Below, piece by piece: positions 54,889 through 64,000 of a stretch of 64,000 bases of DNA (its first letter is position 1; every line of letters begins with the position of its first letter). Source of the stretch: Mycobacterium sp. SVM_VP21 (lineage in GTDB: Bacteria > Actinomycetota > Actinomycetes > Mycobacteriales > Mycobacteriaceae); assembly GCA_024758765.1 (NCBI GenBank), contig CP101406.1, positions 3,224,001 to 3,288,000 of the forward strand, read 5' to 3'. Below the pieces are notes generated by a model. It ran no database searches and was not told where the DNA came from. It saw nothing but the letters and a program-made list of their open reading frames with translations. The translations under genes were made by a program, and so were the position numbers.

Positions 54889-56249
54889 GTACCGAACTGA
54901 TCAACCCGGCTACCGGAGCGGTCTTCGCTACCGTCGACCACGTCGAAGCCGCCGCCGTCGACGACGCGGTGCGCCGGGCGCAGGCCGCCCAGAAACGGTG
55001 GGCAAAACGCGCCCCGGCCGAGCGGGCCGCCGCACTGCGGGACTTCGCCGCGATTGTCGGCACCCACATCGACGAGCTGGCCGCGCTCGAGGTCACCAAC
55101 TCCGGGCATCCGGTGTCGGCGGCCGAATGGGAAGCCGGGCATGTCCGCGACGTGCTGCAGTTCTATGCCGCCAGCCCGGAACGGCTGTCCGGCAAGCAGA
55201 TACCGGTCGCCGGCGGGCTCGACGTCACCTTCCACGAGCCGCTCGGCGTCGTCGGGATCATCACCCCGTGGAACTTCCCGATGCCGATCGCCGCGTGGGG
55301 TTTCGCGCCGGCGCTGGCCGCCGGAAACGCGGTGTTGATCAAGCCCGCCGAATGGACGCCGCTGACCACGCTGCGCTTGGCCGAACTGGCCGCCGAGTCG
55401 GGCTTGGACAGCGACCTCTTTCAGGTGCTGCCCGGACGCGGCGCGGAGGTGGGGGAGCGCCTGGTCACCCACCCGGACGTGGCCAAGATCGTCTTCACCG
55501 GTTCCACCGCCACCGGTACCCGGGTGCTGCAGGCCGGGGCGGCCGGGGTCAAACGGGTCACTCTGGAACTCGGCGGCAAGAGCGCCAATATCGTGTTCGC
55601 CGACTGCGACCTGGAACAGGCAGCCGCGACGGCGCCCTATGGCGTGTTCGACAACGCCGGACAGGACTGCTGCGCACGTAGCCGGATCCTGGTGCAGCGC
55701 AGCGTCTACGACCGCTTCATGGAGTTGTTGGAACCCGCGGTGGCCGGGGTCGTCGTCGGCGACCCGACGTCCCGCGACACCGAGATGGGCCCGCTGGTGT
55801 CGCGCCCGCACTGGGAAAAGGTGGCCTCCTACGTACCCGACGACGCGCCGGTCGCTTTCCGCGGTCAGGCGCCCACCGGCCCCGGTTTCTGGTTCCCGCC
55901 CACGGTCCTGACTCCCGCGGCCACCGACCGATGCGTCACCGAGGAGATCTTCGGCCCGGTGGTGACGGTGCTGCCGTTCGACGACGAGGCCGACGCCATC
56001 GCCATGGCCAACGACACCGTCTACGGGTTGTCGGGCTCGATCTGGACCGACGACCTGTCCCGGGCGCTGCGCGTCTCGCGGGCGGTGGAAGCGGGGAACC
56101 TGTCGGTGAACTCGCACTCCTCAGTGCGTTTCACCACTCCGTTCGGAGGTTTCAAACAGTCGGGGTTGGGCCGGGAGCTGGGCGCGGATGCCCCGCTGGC
56201 GTTCACCGAGACCAAAAACGTATTCATCGCAGTGAAGGAGACGCAGTGA
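54885..56249 (+). CDS. Aldehyde dehydrogenase
   Basis: 454 residues from ATG 54885. NAD loop ITPWNFPM (about 125), catalytic Glu in TLELGGKS (about 225), catalytic Cys in GQDCCARS (about 260) and EEIFGPVV are all present. Corresponds to Rv2858c (aldC). With GlnA4 and PuuD it would oxidise a gamma-glutamyl aminoaldehyde, as PuuC does in the Puu pathway (inference). Overlaps the upstream stop (ATGA) and is followed by the SDR with an overlap. Confidence 0.92.
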   Translation: MSTELINPATGAVFATVDHVEAAAVDDAVRRAQAAQKRWAKRAPAERAAALRDFAAIVGTHIDELAALEVTNSGHPVSAAEWEAGHVRDVLQFYAASPERLSGKQIPVAGGLDVTFHEPLGVVGIITPWNFPMPIAAWGFAPALAAGNAVLIKPAEWTPLTTLRLAELAAESGLDSDLFQVLPGRGAEVGERLVTHPDVAKIVFTGSTATGTRVLQAGAAGVKRVTLELGGKSANIVFADCDLEQAAATAPYGVFDNAGQDCCARSRILVQRSVYDRFMELLEPAVAGVVVGDPTSRDTEMGPLVSRPHWEKVASYVPDDAPVAFRGQAPTGPGFWFPPTVLTPAATDRCVTEEIFGPVVTVLPFDDEADAIAMANDTVYGLSGSIWTDDLSRALRVSRAVEAGNLSVNSHSSVRFTTPFGGFKQSGLGRELGADAPLAFTETKNVFIAVKETQ

Positions 56250-57022
56250 CCGACCTGACCCAACGCCTGGCCGGACGGGTGGCCGTGGTGACCGGCGCCG
56301 GTGGCGGAATCGGCTTGGCATCCGCGCGGCGGATGCGCGCCGAGGGCGCCCAGATCGTGGTCGGTGACCTCGACCAGGCGGCGGGCGCTGCGGTCGCCGA
56401 TGAGCTCGACGGCCTGTTCGTTCAGGTCGACGTCTCCGATCAGGACCAGGTTGACGCACTGTTCGACACGGCGGCCCAGACCTTCGGCTCCGTGGACATC
56501 GCCTTCAACAACGCCGGCATCTCGCCGCCCGACGATGACCTGATCGAAACCACCGAACTGCCTGCTTGGCAACGGGTTCAGGATGTCAATCTGAAGTCGG
56601 TGTACCTGTGCTGCCGGGCGGCGCTGCGGCACATGGCGCCTGCAGGCCGGGGCTCGATCATCAACACCGCATCGTTCGTGGCAGTGATGGGTTCGGCCAC
56701 CTCCCAGATCTCTTACACCGCCTCCAAGGGCGGCGTGCTGGCCATGTCTCGTGAGCTCGGGGTGCAGTATGCCCGGCAGGGCATCCGGGTCAACGCGCTG
56801 TGCCCCGGGCCGGTGAATACCCCGCTGCTGCAAGAGTTGTTCGCCGCCGACCCGGAGCGCGCCGCGCGCCGGTTGGTGCACGTGCCGGTGGGCCGGTTCG
56901 CCGAGCCGGAGGAGATCGCTGCTGCGGTCGCCTTCCTAGCGAGTGATGACGCCTCGTTCATCACCGGCTCGACGTTCCTGGTGGACGGCGGGATCAGCTC
57001 GGCGTACGTCACGCCGCTGTAG
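56246..57022 (+). CDS. Short-chain dehydrogenase/reductase (Rv2857c-like)
   Basis: 258 residues from GTG 56246, overlapping the aldehyde dehydrogenase end (GTGA). Classical SDR: GAGGGIG cofactor loop (about 17), NNAGIS (about 89), Ser in INTASF (about 140) and YTASK (Tyr about 152). Ends with the GSTFLVDGG motif. Substrate unknown, likely an alcohol/aldehyde produced by the operon's pathway. Last gene of the glnA4 unit. Confidence 0.9.
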   Translation: MTDLTQRLAGRVAVVTGAGGGIGLASARRMRAEGAQIVVGDLDQAAGAAVADELDGLFVQVDVSDQDQVDALFDTAAQTFGSVDIAFNNAGISPPDDDLIETTELPAWQRVQDVNLKSVYLCCRAALRHMAPAGRGSIINTASFVAVMGSATSQISYTASKGGVLAMSRELGVQYARQGIRVNALCPGPVNTPLLQELFAADPERAARRLVHVPVGRFAEPEEIAAAVAFLASDDASFITGSTFLVDGGISSAYVTPL

Positions 57023-57040
57023 GCGTCCGCACGGGCCGGA

Positions 57041-58405
57041 CTAAGGCCCGTCGTCGTCTTCGTTGTCCCCCAGCAGCCTCTCTGGGTGGTGGTAGTGGTT
57101 GGTGCGGGGCTGTCCCCGGTCTAGGTGGGGTGGGGGCAGGGTTTGGGTGGTGCCGTCGTGGCGTTTGCGGGTTTTCCAACCGCCTGAGGTGATGAGTTGG
57201 TGGTGGGGGCCGCAGCGCAGGGTCAGGTCGATGATGTCGGTGCGCTTGGTTTTGGCGTAGTCGTTGTCGTGATGGACTTCGCAGTGGTAGCCGGATACGG
57301 GGCAGTTGGGGTGGGAGCAGCCGCGTTCTTTGGCGTAGAGCACGATCCGTTGTCCGGGTGAGGCCAGGCGTTTGGTGTGGAATAAGGCCAACTCTTTGGC
57401 GCCGTCGTAGATGCGCAGGTAGTGGTGGGCATGGCTGGCCATCGCGATCACGTCGCGGATGGGTAGCCAGGTGCCGCCGCCGGTGTGGGCTTTGCCGGTG
57501 CCGTTCTCCAGTTCGGCCAGGGTTGTCGAGACGATGATGGTGGCCGGTAAGCCGTTGTGCTGGCCGAGGTTTCCCGAGGCCAGTAGGGCGCGGCCCATGG
57601 CGGTCAGGGCATCGTGATTGCGTTGCGCGGCGCTGCGGGTATCGGTGTCGATCTGGGTTTGTGACGGGGTGCCGGCGGTGCACGGGGTGTCGTCGTTGGG
57701 GTTGCACATCCCCGGCGCGGCCCAGCGAGCCAGTACGGCATCCCAGGTGGCGCGTGCTTGCGGGTCGAGGTAGCCCTTGATTGGGGTCATACCGTCACGG
57801 TCTTGGGGACCGAGCACGATCCGGCGGCGTTTGGCGCGCTGTTCGTCAGTGTAGTTGCCGTCGGGGTGCAGATAGTCGGCGAGGCGTTGGGCGAGCTTGG
57901 CCAGTTCATCGGGACGACACTGAGTGGCCAGGCCCGACAGCTGCTGTTCGGCTTGGGTCAGTGTGCCCGCGTCGATATCGGCGGGCAGGTAGGCGAAGAA
58001 GGAGCGGATCACCGCAATATGCGCAGCCCCGATCTGCCCGTTGCGTTGGGCGGCGGCCACGTCGGGCAGCACGGGTTCCAAGGGTTCGCCGGTCATGGCC
58101 CGGCGGGGTCCCAGCTCGGCGGCATCGGTGATGCGGCGACCGGCGTCACCGCGGGTGATGTGGAGTTCGTCGGCCAGTACCCAGCGGGCTTTGCCCCCGA
58201 CCTCGACGGGATCGGCGGCGGCCACCTGGTTGACCAACGGATGCTCCACCGCCGGGAGTCGGCGTCGCAGCGTCTCGCAGCGGCGTAACAAGGCCAGGCA
58301 TTCCCGCGCGGTCAACGCCTCGAAGTCCAATTCCAGCGCTCGATCCAGCTCAGCCGACAGCGCGTCGAAGACCTCGACGACCGCTTCCCGACTATTCGAA
58401 CGCAT
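57041..58405 (-). CDS. DUF222/HNH endonuclease domain protein (13E12 repeat family)
   Basis: 454 residues. A DUF222 N-terminal half (about 1-280) precedes an HNH domain (about 355-420) with [20 protein letters not shown], then a CGPHHQL motif. The family is repeated many times in mycobacteria (REP13E12) and is often associated with mobile or phage att sites. It occupies the gap between the SDR and the mtr region, where Mtb has nicT. Both HNH histidines are intact, so it may be active. Confidence 0.88.
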   Translation of the reverse strand: MRSNSREAVVEVFDALSAELDRALELDFEALTARECLALLRRCETLRRRLPAVEHPLVNQVAAADPVEVGGKARWVLADELHITRGDAGRRITDAAELGPRRAMTGEPLEPVLPDVAAAQRNGQIGAAHIAVIRSFFAYLPADIDAGTLTQAEQQLSGLATQCRPDELAKLAQRLADYLHPDGNYTDEQRAKRRRIVLGPQDRDGMTPIKGYLDPQARATWDAVLARWAAPGMCNPNDDTPCTAGTPSQTQIDTDTRSAAQRNHDALTAMGRALLASGNLGQHNGLPATIIVSTTLAELENGTGKAHTGGGTWLPIRDVIAMASHAHHYLRIYDGAKELALFHTKRLASPGQRIVLYAKERGCSHPNCPVSGYHCEVHHDNDYAKTKRTDIIDLTLRCGPHHQLITSGGWKTRKRHDGTTQTLPPPHLDRGQPRTNHYHHPERLLGDNEDDDGP

Positions 58406-58496
58406 GTGCTAATTCTAGCCGCGGGGTCCGACAGGCGGCAGAACTCATCCACAACCAAAACCACAGTGAAACAAGTGAATACAGTGGCCCGATCGA

Positions 58497-59006
58497 CTAC
58501 GGCGCCAGCCGCACGCCCACCCGCTCGGTCGCCAATAGATCGCCAAGGATCTTCGCCGCCGTCGCCAACTCAGCATGGGTGTAGCGGGACAGAAAATCGC
58601 GCATACCGAGGTTCATCTCCTCGTGCAGGTGGCGGTGGGCGCGTGAGACGATGCGGCCGTCCGCGGTGAGGCGCAGCGAGATCTCCTTGCGGTTGCCCGG
58701 TACGGGCAGGCGTTCGACCAGGCCGGCCGCCACCAGCCGCTGGACATGCTTGGATGCGGTGCCCTTGAGCTGGCCCGAGTCAGCGGCCAGCGTGACGAGG
58801 TTGACCGGATCGTCGCCGATGCGATCGAGCAGGTGCATGCTCAGGGTGGGCAGTTCGCGGACCACTGCCTCCAGCCGGCGAGGGCAGTGCTGCGCTATGA
58901 AGTCGCGCTCGGCGTCGCCGTCGGAGTCGTCGAACTTGTCGCCCACCGCCTGGACCAGGTCGCCGATCCGGGCGATCACGTCCGATTTGGTTTTCACCGA
59001 AACCAT
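58497..59006 (-). CDS. MarR-family transcriptional regulator
   Basis: 169 residues. Winged helix (about 65-130): VTLAADSGQLKGTASKHVQR and LVERLPVPGNRKEISLRLTADG. ATG 59006 lies within an upstream half-site. It is divergent from the oxidoreductase gene and probably represses it. Ligand unknown. Confidence 0.87.
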   Translation of the reverse strand: MVSVKTKSDVIARIGDLVQAVGDKFDDSDGDAERDFIAQHCPRRLEAVVRELPTLSMHLLDRIGDDPVNLVTLAADSGQLKGTASKHVQRLVAAGLVERLPVPGNRKEISLRLTADGRIVSRAHRHLHEEMNLGMRDFLSRYTHAELATAAKILGDLLATERVGVRLAP

Positions 59007-59053
59007 ATTGCCATGGCGTCCGCCATCCAGTTATGGTTTCCATAGAAACTATA
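58999..59053. promoter_or_regulatory. Three half-sites of a MarR-type operator
   Basis: TATGGTTTC (59032-59040) and GAAACTATA (59045-59053) form an inverted repeat with 8 of 9 matches and a 4-bp spacer. A third half-site GAAACCATA (58999-59007), the exact complement of the first, overlaps the marR start. The layout would allow simultaneous repression of marR and the oxidoreductase. Confidence 0.6.
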
Positions 59054-59064
59054 AGGAGGCGTCG

Positions 59065-60039
59065 ATGAAGGCAGCAGTGATCGAGGTGTTGGGGCGGGTG
59101 CCGGTCTACGCCGAATTCCCGGAGCCCGAAGCGCGTGACGATGAGGTGGTCGCGACGGTGGAGGCGGCGGCACTGACCAACCTCACCCGCGGGCTGGTGG
59201 CCGGGACGCACTATGGCAGTTCGGGTCTGACACTGCCCGCCGTGGCCGGAGTGGACGGGGTGGCCCGCCTCGCCGACGGCCGCCGGGTCTACAGCACCGC
59301 CGTCGCCCCCTACGGCTTGATGGCCGAACGCACCCTGATCGCCCCAGGTCGGATGGTCGAGCTGCCCGACGGCATCGATCCGGTACTCGCCGCGGCCGCA
59401 CCCAATCCCGGTCTGTCGGCGTGGGTGTCGCTACAGCACGCCGCACAGGTCCGCCCCGAGCATCACGTATTGGTACTGGGCGCGACCGGCGTCACCGGGT
59501 CACTGGCGGTCCAGTTGGCCAAGGCCGAGTTCGGGGTCGAACGCGTGGTCGCCGTCGGACGCAACGCCGACCGGCTCGACTGGCTCCGCGGTGTCGGCGC
59601 CGACGAGGTGATCCGGCTCGGCCACGACGACTTGGCCGCTCGGGTTGCCGCGGCACACCAGAATCGGCCGTTCGACGCGGTCATCGACTACCTGTGGGGG
59701 GAGCCGGCCGAGCAGGTGCTGGCTGCCCTGGGCAATCAGGGCCTGGGCGCAGTCGCCCACGCGACGCAATTCATCCAGGTCGGCACGATGGCCGGCCCCA
59801 CCATCACCCTCGCCGGTGGAATTCTGCGCAGCGCCGCGGTGACGCTGCGCGGGATCGGCTTCGGCAGCGTGCCGATGGAGGTGCTGCGGCAGGCCAATCA
59901 GGAGTTTTTGCCTCGACTGTTCGCCATGCTCGCTGACGGCCACGTGCAGCTCGCAACCCAACACCATCCTTTGGCGGATGTCGAGAAGGTTTGGACTCAG
60001 CGGGAGCCGTCGGGCACCCGGGTGGTCTTCACGCCCTAA
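59065..60039 (+). CDS. Quinone oxidoreductase/zinc-type alcohol dehydrogenase-like (MDR) protein
   Basis: 324 residues, medium-chain dehydrogenase fold. Cofactor loop VLGATGVTGSLAVQLA at ~147-162; zinc-binding cysteines are absent, so it fits the quinone-oxidoreductase subgroup that uses NADPH without zinc. ATG 59065 with AAGGAGG 6-8 nt upstream. Divergent from the MarR gene with shared operator half-sites, so regulated detoxification of a quinone or electrophile is the likely role (inference). Confidence 0.85.
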   Translation: MKAAVIEVLGRVPVYAEFPEPEARDDEVVATVEAAALTNLTRGLVAGTHYGSSGLTLPAVAGVDGVARLADGRRVYSTAVAPYGLMAERTLIAPGRMVELPDGIDPVLAAAAPNPGLSAWVSLQHAAQVRPEHHVLVLGATGVTGSLAVQLAKAEFGVERVVAVGRNADRLDWLRGVGADEVIRLGHDDLAARVAAAHQNRPFDAVIDYLWGEPAEQVLAALGNQGLGAVAHATQFIQVGTMAGPTITLAGGILRSAAVTLRGIGFGSVPMEVLRQANQEFLPRLFAMLADGHVQLATQHHPLADVEKVWTQREPSGTRVVFTP

Positions 60040-60054
60040 AGCCGCGGCCCGGTG

Positions 60055-61851
60055 TCAGAACCACTCCGCCCGCATCTCCAAGGTCGTGCGGTCCAGGCTC
60101 TCCAACAGGTCGAGCTGCGGACCAGTCTTGGGCAGCTCGTAGCGGAAGAAGTAGCGGGCCGCCTGGCGTTTGCCGTCGAAGAAGTCCCCAGTGCGCCCTT
60201 CGGCGGCCAACAACTGCTCCAGCCAGATCCAGGCGATCACCACATGGCCGAAGGCCTCCAGGTAGATCGCGCTGTTGGCCAGGGCGGCATCGATATCACC
60301 GGCGGCGAACATACCGGCGGTGACCGCCACCAACCGCTGGACCACCGCGTCGAGTCGCGCGGCCATATCGGCCAGTTCGCCGCCGGCCCGGTGCGCGGCC
60401 GCAATGCTCTCGCTCATCGCGCCGTGCAGTGCGGCCAGGCTGGCCCCGTTGCGCTGCACCACCTTGCGGCCCAGCAGGTCCAGACTCTGGATGCCGTGGG
60501 TGCCCTCGTGGATCGGGTTGAGCCGGTTGTCCCGGTAGTGCTGTTCCACGTCGTACTCGCGGGTGTAGCCGTAGCCGCCGTGCACCTGGATCGCCAGGTC
60601 GTTGGCGGCCAGGCACCACTGCGACGGCCAGCTCTTGGCGATCGGGGTGAGGATGTCCAGCAGGGCGGTGGCGTGCTCGCGTTCGTCGTCGGATTCAGCG
60701 GTGTTCTGAACGTCGACGAGCCGCGCGCAGTACAGCGCCAACGCGAGCGCCCCCTCGACATAGGACTTCTGCGCCAGCAGCATCCGCTTGACATCCGCGT
60801 GCTCGATGATCGCAACCTGCGGCGCCGCAGGGTCTTTCGTCGTCGCCGGTCGGCCCTGCGGCCGGCCGCGAGCGTACTCCAGTGACTTCAGGTAGCCGGT
60901 GTAGCCGAGCGCGATCGCACCCATCCCCACGCCCAGACGAGCTTCGTTCATCATGTGGAACATGTAGTTCAAGCCGCGGTGTTCGTCGCCCACGAGATAG
61001 CCGATGGCGCCCGCTTCGCCGCCGGGCTGGTGGACGCCCTCCCCGAAGTTGAGCACGGTGTTGGTGATGCCGCGATAGCCCATCTTGTGGTTGAGCCCGG
61101 CCAGGACGACGTCGTTGCGCTCGCCCAGGGTGCCGTCGGGACTCACCAGGTACTTCGGCACGATGAACAGCGAGATCCCTTTGGTGCCGGCCGGCCCGCC
61201 GGGGATCTTGGCCAGCACCAGATGGACGATGTTCTCGGTCAGGTCGTGTTCGCCGCCGGAGATCCACATCTTCGAACCGAACAGCCGGAAGGTGCCGTCG
61301 GCGCGCGGTTCGGCGCGGGTGGTGATGTCGGCCAGCGATGATCCGGCCTGGGTCTCCGACAGACACATCGTTCCGAAGAAACGGCCCGCGAGCATGGGTT
61401 TGACGAAGGCGGCGATCTGTTCGTCGCTGCCGAACTTGGCGAGCAGGTTCGCATTGGCCATGGTCAGCATCGGGTAGCCGGCGGTGCTGACGTTGGCGGC
61501 GAATAGCCAGGCGAAGCCGGCCTGTGCCACCGTTGCCGGCAATTGCGCACCACCGAGGTCATAGTCCATGGCCATGCCGATCAGCTCGGCGTCGGCGCAG
61601 GCCGCCAGTGCCTCCTTGACCTCGCCGATGATGGTGACTTTCGTCCCGTCGAAGGTGGGTTCGTGAGCGTCGCTTTTCTTGTTGTGAGGGGCGAAATAGC
61701 GGGTCGCCAGCTGTTCGCAGAGATCCAGAGTGTCGGAGAAGGTCTCCCGGGAGTGCTCGGAGAACCGGTCCCGTCCGGTCAGTTCCTCGACGTGCAGCCA
61801 GTCGAACAGCAGGAAATCGAGGTCTTGCCGAGACAGCAGGGTGGACTTCAT
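60055..61851 (-). CDS. Acyl-CoA dehydrogenase
   Basis: 598 residues from ATG 61851, with AAAGG 7 nt upstream; a GTG at 61866 overlaps the mtr stop and is an alternative. Long FadE form with a C-terminal extension (about 460-598). CLSETQAGSSLADI (near 166), the FAD/substrate strand SGGEHD and the YGYTREYDVE helix with its catalytic Glu are typical. It oxidises acyl-CoA at alpha-beta with FAD. Downstream of mtr on the same strand. Confidence 0.9.
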   Translation of the reverse strand: MKSTLLSRQDLDFLLFDWLHVEELTGRDRFSEHSRETFSDTLDLCEQLATRYFAPHNKKSDAHEPTFDGTKVTIIGEVKEALAACADAELIGMAMDYDLGGAQLPATVAQAGFAWLFAANVSTAGYPMLTMANANLLAKFGSDEQIAAFVKPMLAGRFFGTMCLSETQAGSSLADITTRAEPRADGTFRLFGSKMWISGGEHDLTENIVHLVLAKIPGGPAGTKGISLFIVPKYLVSPDGTLGERNDVVLAGLNHKMGYRGITNTVLNFGEGVHQPGGEAGAIGYLVGDEHRGLNYMFHMMNEARLGVGMGAIALGYTGYLKSLEYARGRPQGRPATTKDPAAPQVAIIEHADVKRMLLAQKSYVEGALALALYCARLVDVQNTAESDDEREHATALLDILTPIAKSWPSQWCLAANDLAIQVHGGYGYTREYDVEQHYRDNRLNPIHEGTHGIQSLDLLGRKVVQRNGASLAALHGAMSESIAAAHRAGGELADMAARLDAVVQRLVAVTAGMFAAGDIDAALANSAIYLEAFGHVVIAWIWLEQLLAAEGRTGDFFDGKRQAARYFFRYELPKTGPQLDLLESLDRTTLEMRAEWF

Positions 61852-61862
61852 CTCCGAACCTT

Positions 61863-63242
61863 TCACTCCAGCCCAAGCAGCGCGTTCTCAACGACCTCGG
61901 GCAGCGCCGGGTGGATCCAGTATTGACCGCGAGCCATCTCCGGCGCCGTGAGACCGAAACTCATCGCCTGGATCAGCGGCTGGATGATCGACGACGCCTG
62001 ATAGCCCATGATGTGCGCGCCGAGCAGCCGTCCGGTGCCGCGTTCGGCGATGAGCTTGGCGAATCCGGTGCTGTCCTCCATAGCCCAGCCGTAGGCGACG
62101 TCACCGTAATCCTGAATCTTCACCGAGATGTCGAGACCCTTTGCCAGTGCCTGTGTTTCGGTCAATCCGACCGCAGCGATCTGCGGATCGGTGAAGACCG
62201 CGGCCGGTACGTAGCGGTGGTCGGTGATCCGCATCGAGTCCACGTCGTCCCAGTCGCACAGCAGGTTGTGTTGCACCACCCTGGCCTCGTGGTTGGCGAC
62301 ATGCTTGAGCTCATAGGGCGAGGACACGTCGCCGAGCGCGAAAACGCCGCGCGCCGAGGTTCGTTGGTATTTGTCGACGCTTACCCGCCCGCCGGCGATG
62401 GTGACACCGGCCTGCTCGGCATCCAGCAGGTCACCGTTGGGCACCCGCCCGGTTGCCACCAGCATCGCGTCGGCCCGCAGCACCGCGCCGTCGTCGAGCT
62501 CCACGACGACACCGTTCCCGTCGTTGCGCGCTGCGACTACGTTGCAGTGCGTGCGCAGCTCCCACTTGGCCGCGGCGATCCGGGTGAACCGTTCTGCAAC
62601 GGTCTCGTCGCAGTGCCGCAGCAAAGTCGAACCGCGGATCACCACGGTGACGCGGACGCCCAAGGCAGAGAACACGTGGGCGAACTCGGCGGCGATGAAG
62701 CCGCCGCCCACGATCACCAGGTGCTCGGGCAACTCGGCGATCCGCATCACGTCGTCGCTGGTGTAGTAACGCGCCCCGCTGTCGGCGATGGCGGGCGGGA
62801 TCGCCGAGCGCGACCCGGCGGCGATCACCACCTGCTCGGCGCTGAACTGTTCACCTCCCGCGGTGAGCAGCACGTAGCGGCCGTCGGAGCCGACCGGGCC
62901 GAATCGGGTGTGCTCGCCGTAGACGTCGACGTTCGGCAGGCTGCGGCGATACTGCTCACCGCCCGCGGCGATCGGGTCGATCCGCCCGAACACCCGTGAG
63001 ACGATCTCGTCCCAGCGCACACCGTCGATGTGGGCATCAATGCCGTAGCACGACGCTTCGGTCACCGTCTTGGCTACCTCGGCGGCGTAGACGAACATCT
63101 TGGTCGGGATGCAGCCCACATTGAGGCAGGTGCCGCCGAAAGTGCCCTGTTCACAGATCGCCACCCGCTTGTTCGCGTAGCGCTCGTCGAGAATGCTGTT
63201 GCCCGAACCGGTTCCGATGATCGCCAGGTCGTAGCTCTCCAT
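61863..63242 (-). CDS. mtr: Mycothione reductase
   Basis: 459 residues. The FAD/NAD disulfide-reductase layout shows the redox-active [13 protein letters not shown] (Cys about 39 and 44), [20 protein letters not shown] for NADPH, an ALGDV segment and the C-terminal [12 protein letters not shown] with the catalytic His-Glu. It reduces mycothiol disulfide to mycothiol, the actinobacterial thiol buffer. ATG 63242. Corresponds to Rv2855. Divergent from mqo. Confidence 0.95.
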   Translation of the reverse strand: MESYDLAIIGTGSGNSILDERYANKRVAICEQGTFGGTCLNVGCIPTKMFVYAAEVAKTVTEASCYGIDAHIDGVRWDEIVSRVFGRIDPIAAGGEQYRRSLPNVDVYGEHTRFGPVGSDGRYVLLTAGGEQFSAEQVVIAAGSRSAIPPAIADSGARYYTSDDVMRIAELPEHLVIVGGGFIAAEFAHVFSALGVRVTVVIRGSTLLRHCDETVAERFTRIAAAKWELRTHCNVVAARNDGNGVVVELDDGAVLRADAMLVATGRVPNGDLLDAEQAGVTIAGGRVSVDKYQRTSARGVFALGDVSSPYELKHVANHEARVVQHNLLCDWDDVDSMRITDHRYVPAAVFTDPQIAAVGLTETQALAKGLDISVKIQDYGDVAYGWAMEDSTGFAKLIAERGTGRLLGAHIMGYQASSIIQPLIQAMSFGLTAPEMARGQYWIHPALPEVVENALLGLE

Positions 63243-63281
63243 TGCGTCAGCCTAAACGGTGCGGCGGCTAATCTGAGGGGC

Positions 63282-64000
63282 GTGTCCCCATCGGTTCAGA
63301 CCGAGATGACCGACGTAGCGCTGATCGGCGCGGGCATCATGAGCGCCACATTGGGGGCGATGCTGCGCCGGCTGGAACCGGATGCCGCGATCACCCTCGT
63401 CGAACGGTTGGATTCGGCCGCAGGCGAGAGCAGCGATCCGTGGAACAACGCCGGCACCGGCCACGCTGGGCTCTGCGAGCTGTTCTACACACCTCAGCGG
63501 CCCGACGGCTCGATCGACATCGCCAAAGCGGTGCGGGTCAACGAGCAGTTCCAGGTGACCCGGCAGTTCTGGGCCTATGCCGTCGAGAACGGTCTGCTGG
63601 AGGATCCGCGTGACTTCCTGCACCCGATCCCGCACGTGAGCTTCGTACACGGCGCCGACGGCGTGGACTACCTGCGACGGCGCCATCATGCGCTGGCCGA
63701 CAACCCGTTGTTCGCCGGCACCGACTTCATCACCGACTTCGGCGAGTTCGTCGCGCGCCTGCCCGCGATGGCCGCCGGAAGAGACCCCAAGGTGCCGGTG
63801 GCCCTGGACTGGGCTCCGCACGGCACCGACGTCGACTTCGGCGCGCTGACGAGCCAGCTGATCGGATACGGGGTGCGCCACGGCACCGCGGTGAACTTCG
63901 GCCACGAGGTGCGGTCGCTGCGCCGGGAGTCCGACGCCAGCTGGACATTGGCTCTGGTCAACCGTCGCACCGGCGAAACCCGAAGGCTCAACGCCAAATT
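63282..64000 (+). CDS. mqo: Malate:quinone oxidoreductase, 3' end beyond the window
   Basis: The frame from GTG 63282 (ATG 63306 is an alternative) runs 239 codons to the window edge without a stop. It starts with the FAD loop [10 protein letters not shown], followed by [33 protein letters not shown] and [16 protein letters not shown], all diagnostic of Mqo. The enzyme oxidises malate to oxaloacetate and passes electrons to quinone at the membrane. About half of the ~490-residue protein is visible. Corresponds to Rv2852c. Confidence 0.94.
   Translation, partial: MSPSVQTEMTDVALIGAGIMSATLGAMLRRLEPDAAITLVERLDSAAGESSDPWNNAGTGHAGLCELFYTPQRPDGSIDIAKAVRVNEQFQVTRQFWAYAVENGLLEDPRDFLHPIPHVSFVHGADGVDYLRRRHHALADNPLFAGTDFITDFGEFVARLPAMAAGRDPKVPVALDWAPHGTDVDFGALTSQLIGYGVRHGTAVNFGHEVRSLRRESDASWTLALVNRRTGETRRLNAK

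Noticed and set aside
57009..57707. 232-residue reverse ORF over the HNH gene
   Set aside because: Shifted frame of the DUF222/HNH gene, low complexity; no independent family.

Overview
The window is a chromosomal segment of a Mycobacteriaceae genome. The base composition is GC-rich, GTG starts are frequent and ATGA/GTGA gene overlaps are common. Protein after protein resembles Mycobacterium tuberculosis (Mtb) products, often in Mtb order: ychF-ispH-xseAB-hsd (Rv1112 to Rv1106c), lppW-rplS-lepB-rnhB-Rv2901c, Rv2898c-comM-dprA-viuB-xerC, Rv2891-rpsB-tsf-amiC-Rv2887, pyrH-frr-cdsA-rlmN-Rv2876, dxr-rip1-ispG-Rv2867c-Rv2864c-mapB, glnA4-Rv2859c-aldC-Rv2857c and mtr-mqo. A lactate 2-monooxygenase, an extra cytochrome oxidase subunit I and a SulP transporter, all absent from these positions in Mtb, point to a non-tuberculosis mycobacterium. 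The species cannot be fixed from sequence reading alone. Comparisons with Mtb are from memory and were not computed.

Layout: 0-9.4 kb carries a zinc-ribbon protein, YchF, a DUF6542 membrane protein, an apparently inserted SulP transporter, IspH, a lipid-droplet-associated protein, exonuclease VII (XseA/XseB) and the 3-beta-hydroxysteroid dehydrogenase, which has a KstR-like motif just upstream. At 9.4-10.05 kb there is a scar: a truncated epimerase gene, three tandem 57-bp repeats and the 3' end of an IS30-family transposase. Mtb-like order jumps there from the Rv1106 region to the Rv2905 region. From 10 to 27.6 kb the order follows Rv2905 to Rv2887 (ribosomal protein L19, signal peptidase, RNase HII, DNA uptake/recombination genes, S2 and EF-Ts). 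Insertions in this stretch are a GyrA-like/GNAT fusion, a second ctaD and a lactate monooxygenase.

From 27.6 to 35.0 kb a tightly coupled seven-gene operon (relatives of Rv0081-Rv0087) encodes an ArsR regulator and a membrane complex of the hydrogenase-4/complex I superfamily. Its large subunit has lost all four NiFe-binding cysteines, whereas the NuoB-like iron-sulfur subunit and the proton-channel residues of the antiporter-like subunits are kept. From 35 to 39 kb lie pyrH, frr, cdsA, rlmN and a DUF2631 protein. A TetR/MpaB-type oxygenase/small membrane protein operon and an AraC regulator follow. From 42 to 57 kb are the MEP-pathway genes dxr and ispG flanking the site-2 protease rip1, a penicillin-binding lipoprotein, methionine aminopeptidase, an orphan fatty-acyl-AMP ligase, and a glutamine synthetase-like/class I amidotransferase/aldehyde dehydrogenase/SDR operon that looks like a gamma-glutamyl-amine catabolic unit. 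The end (57-64 kb) holds a 13E12-type HNH protein, a MarR/oxidoreductase divergent pair, an acyl-CoA dehydrogenase, mycothione reductase and the start of malate:quinone oxidoreductase, which runs off the window.

The least expected signals are the cysteine-less hydrogenase-like complex with its operator palindrome, and a 57-bp repeat family found at three separate loci. No tRNA, rRNA or CRISPR array was seen.
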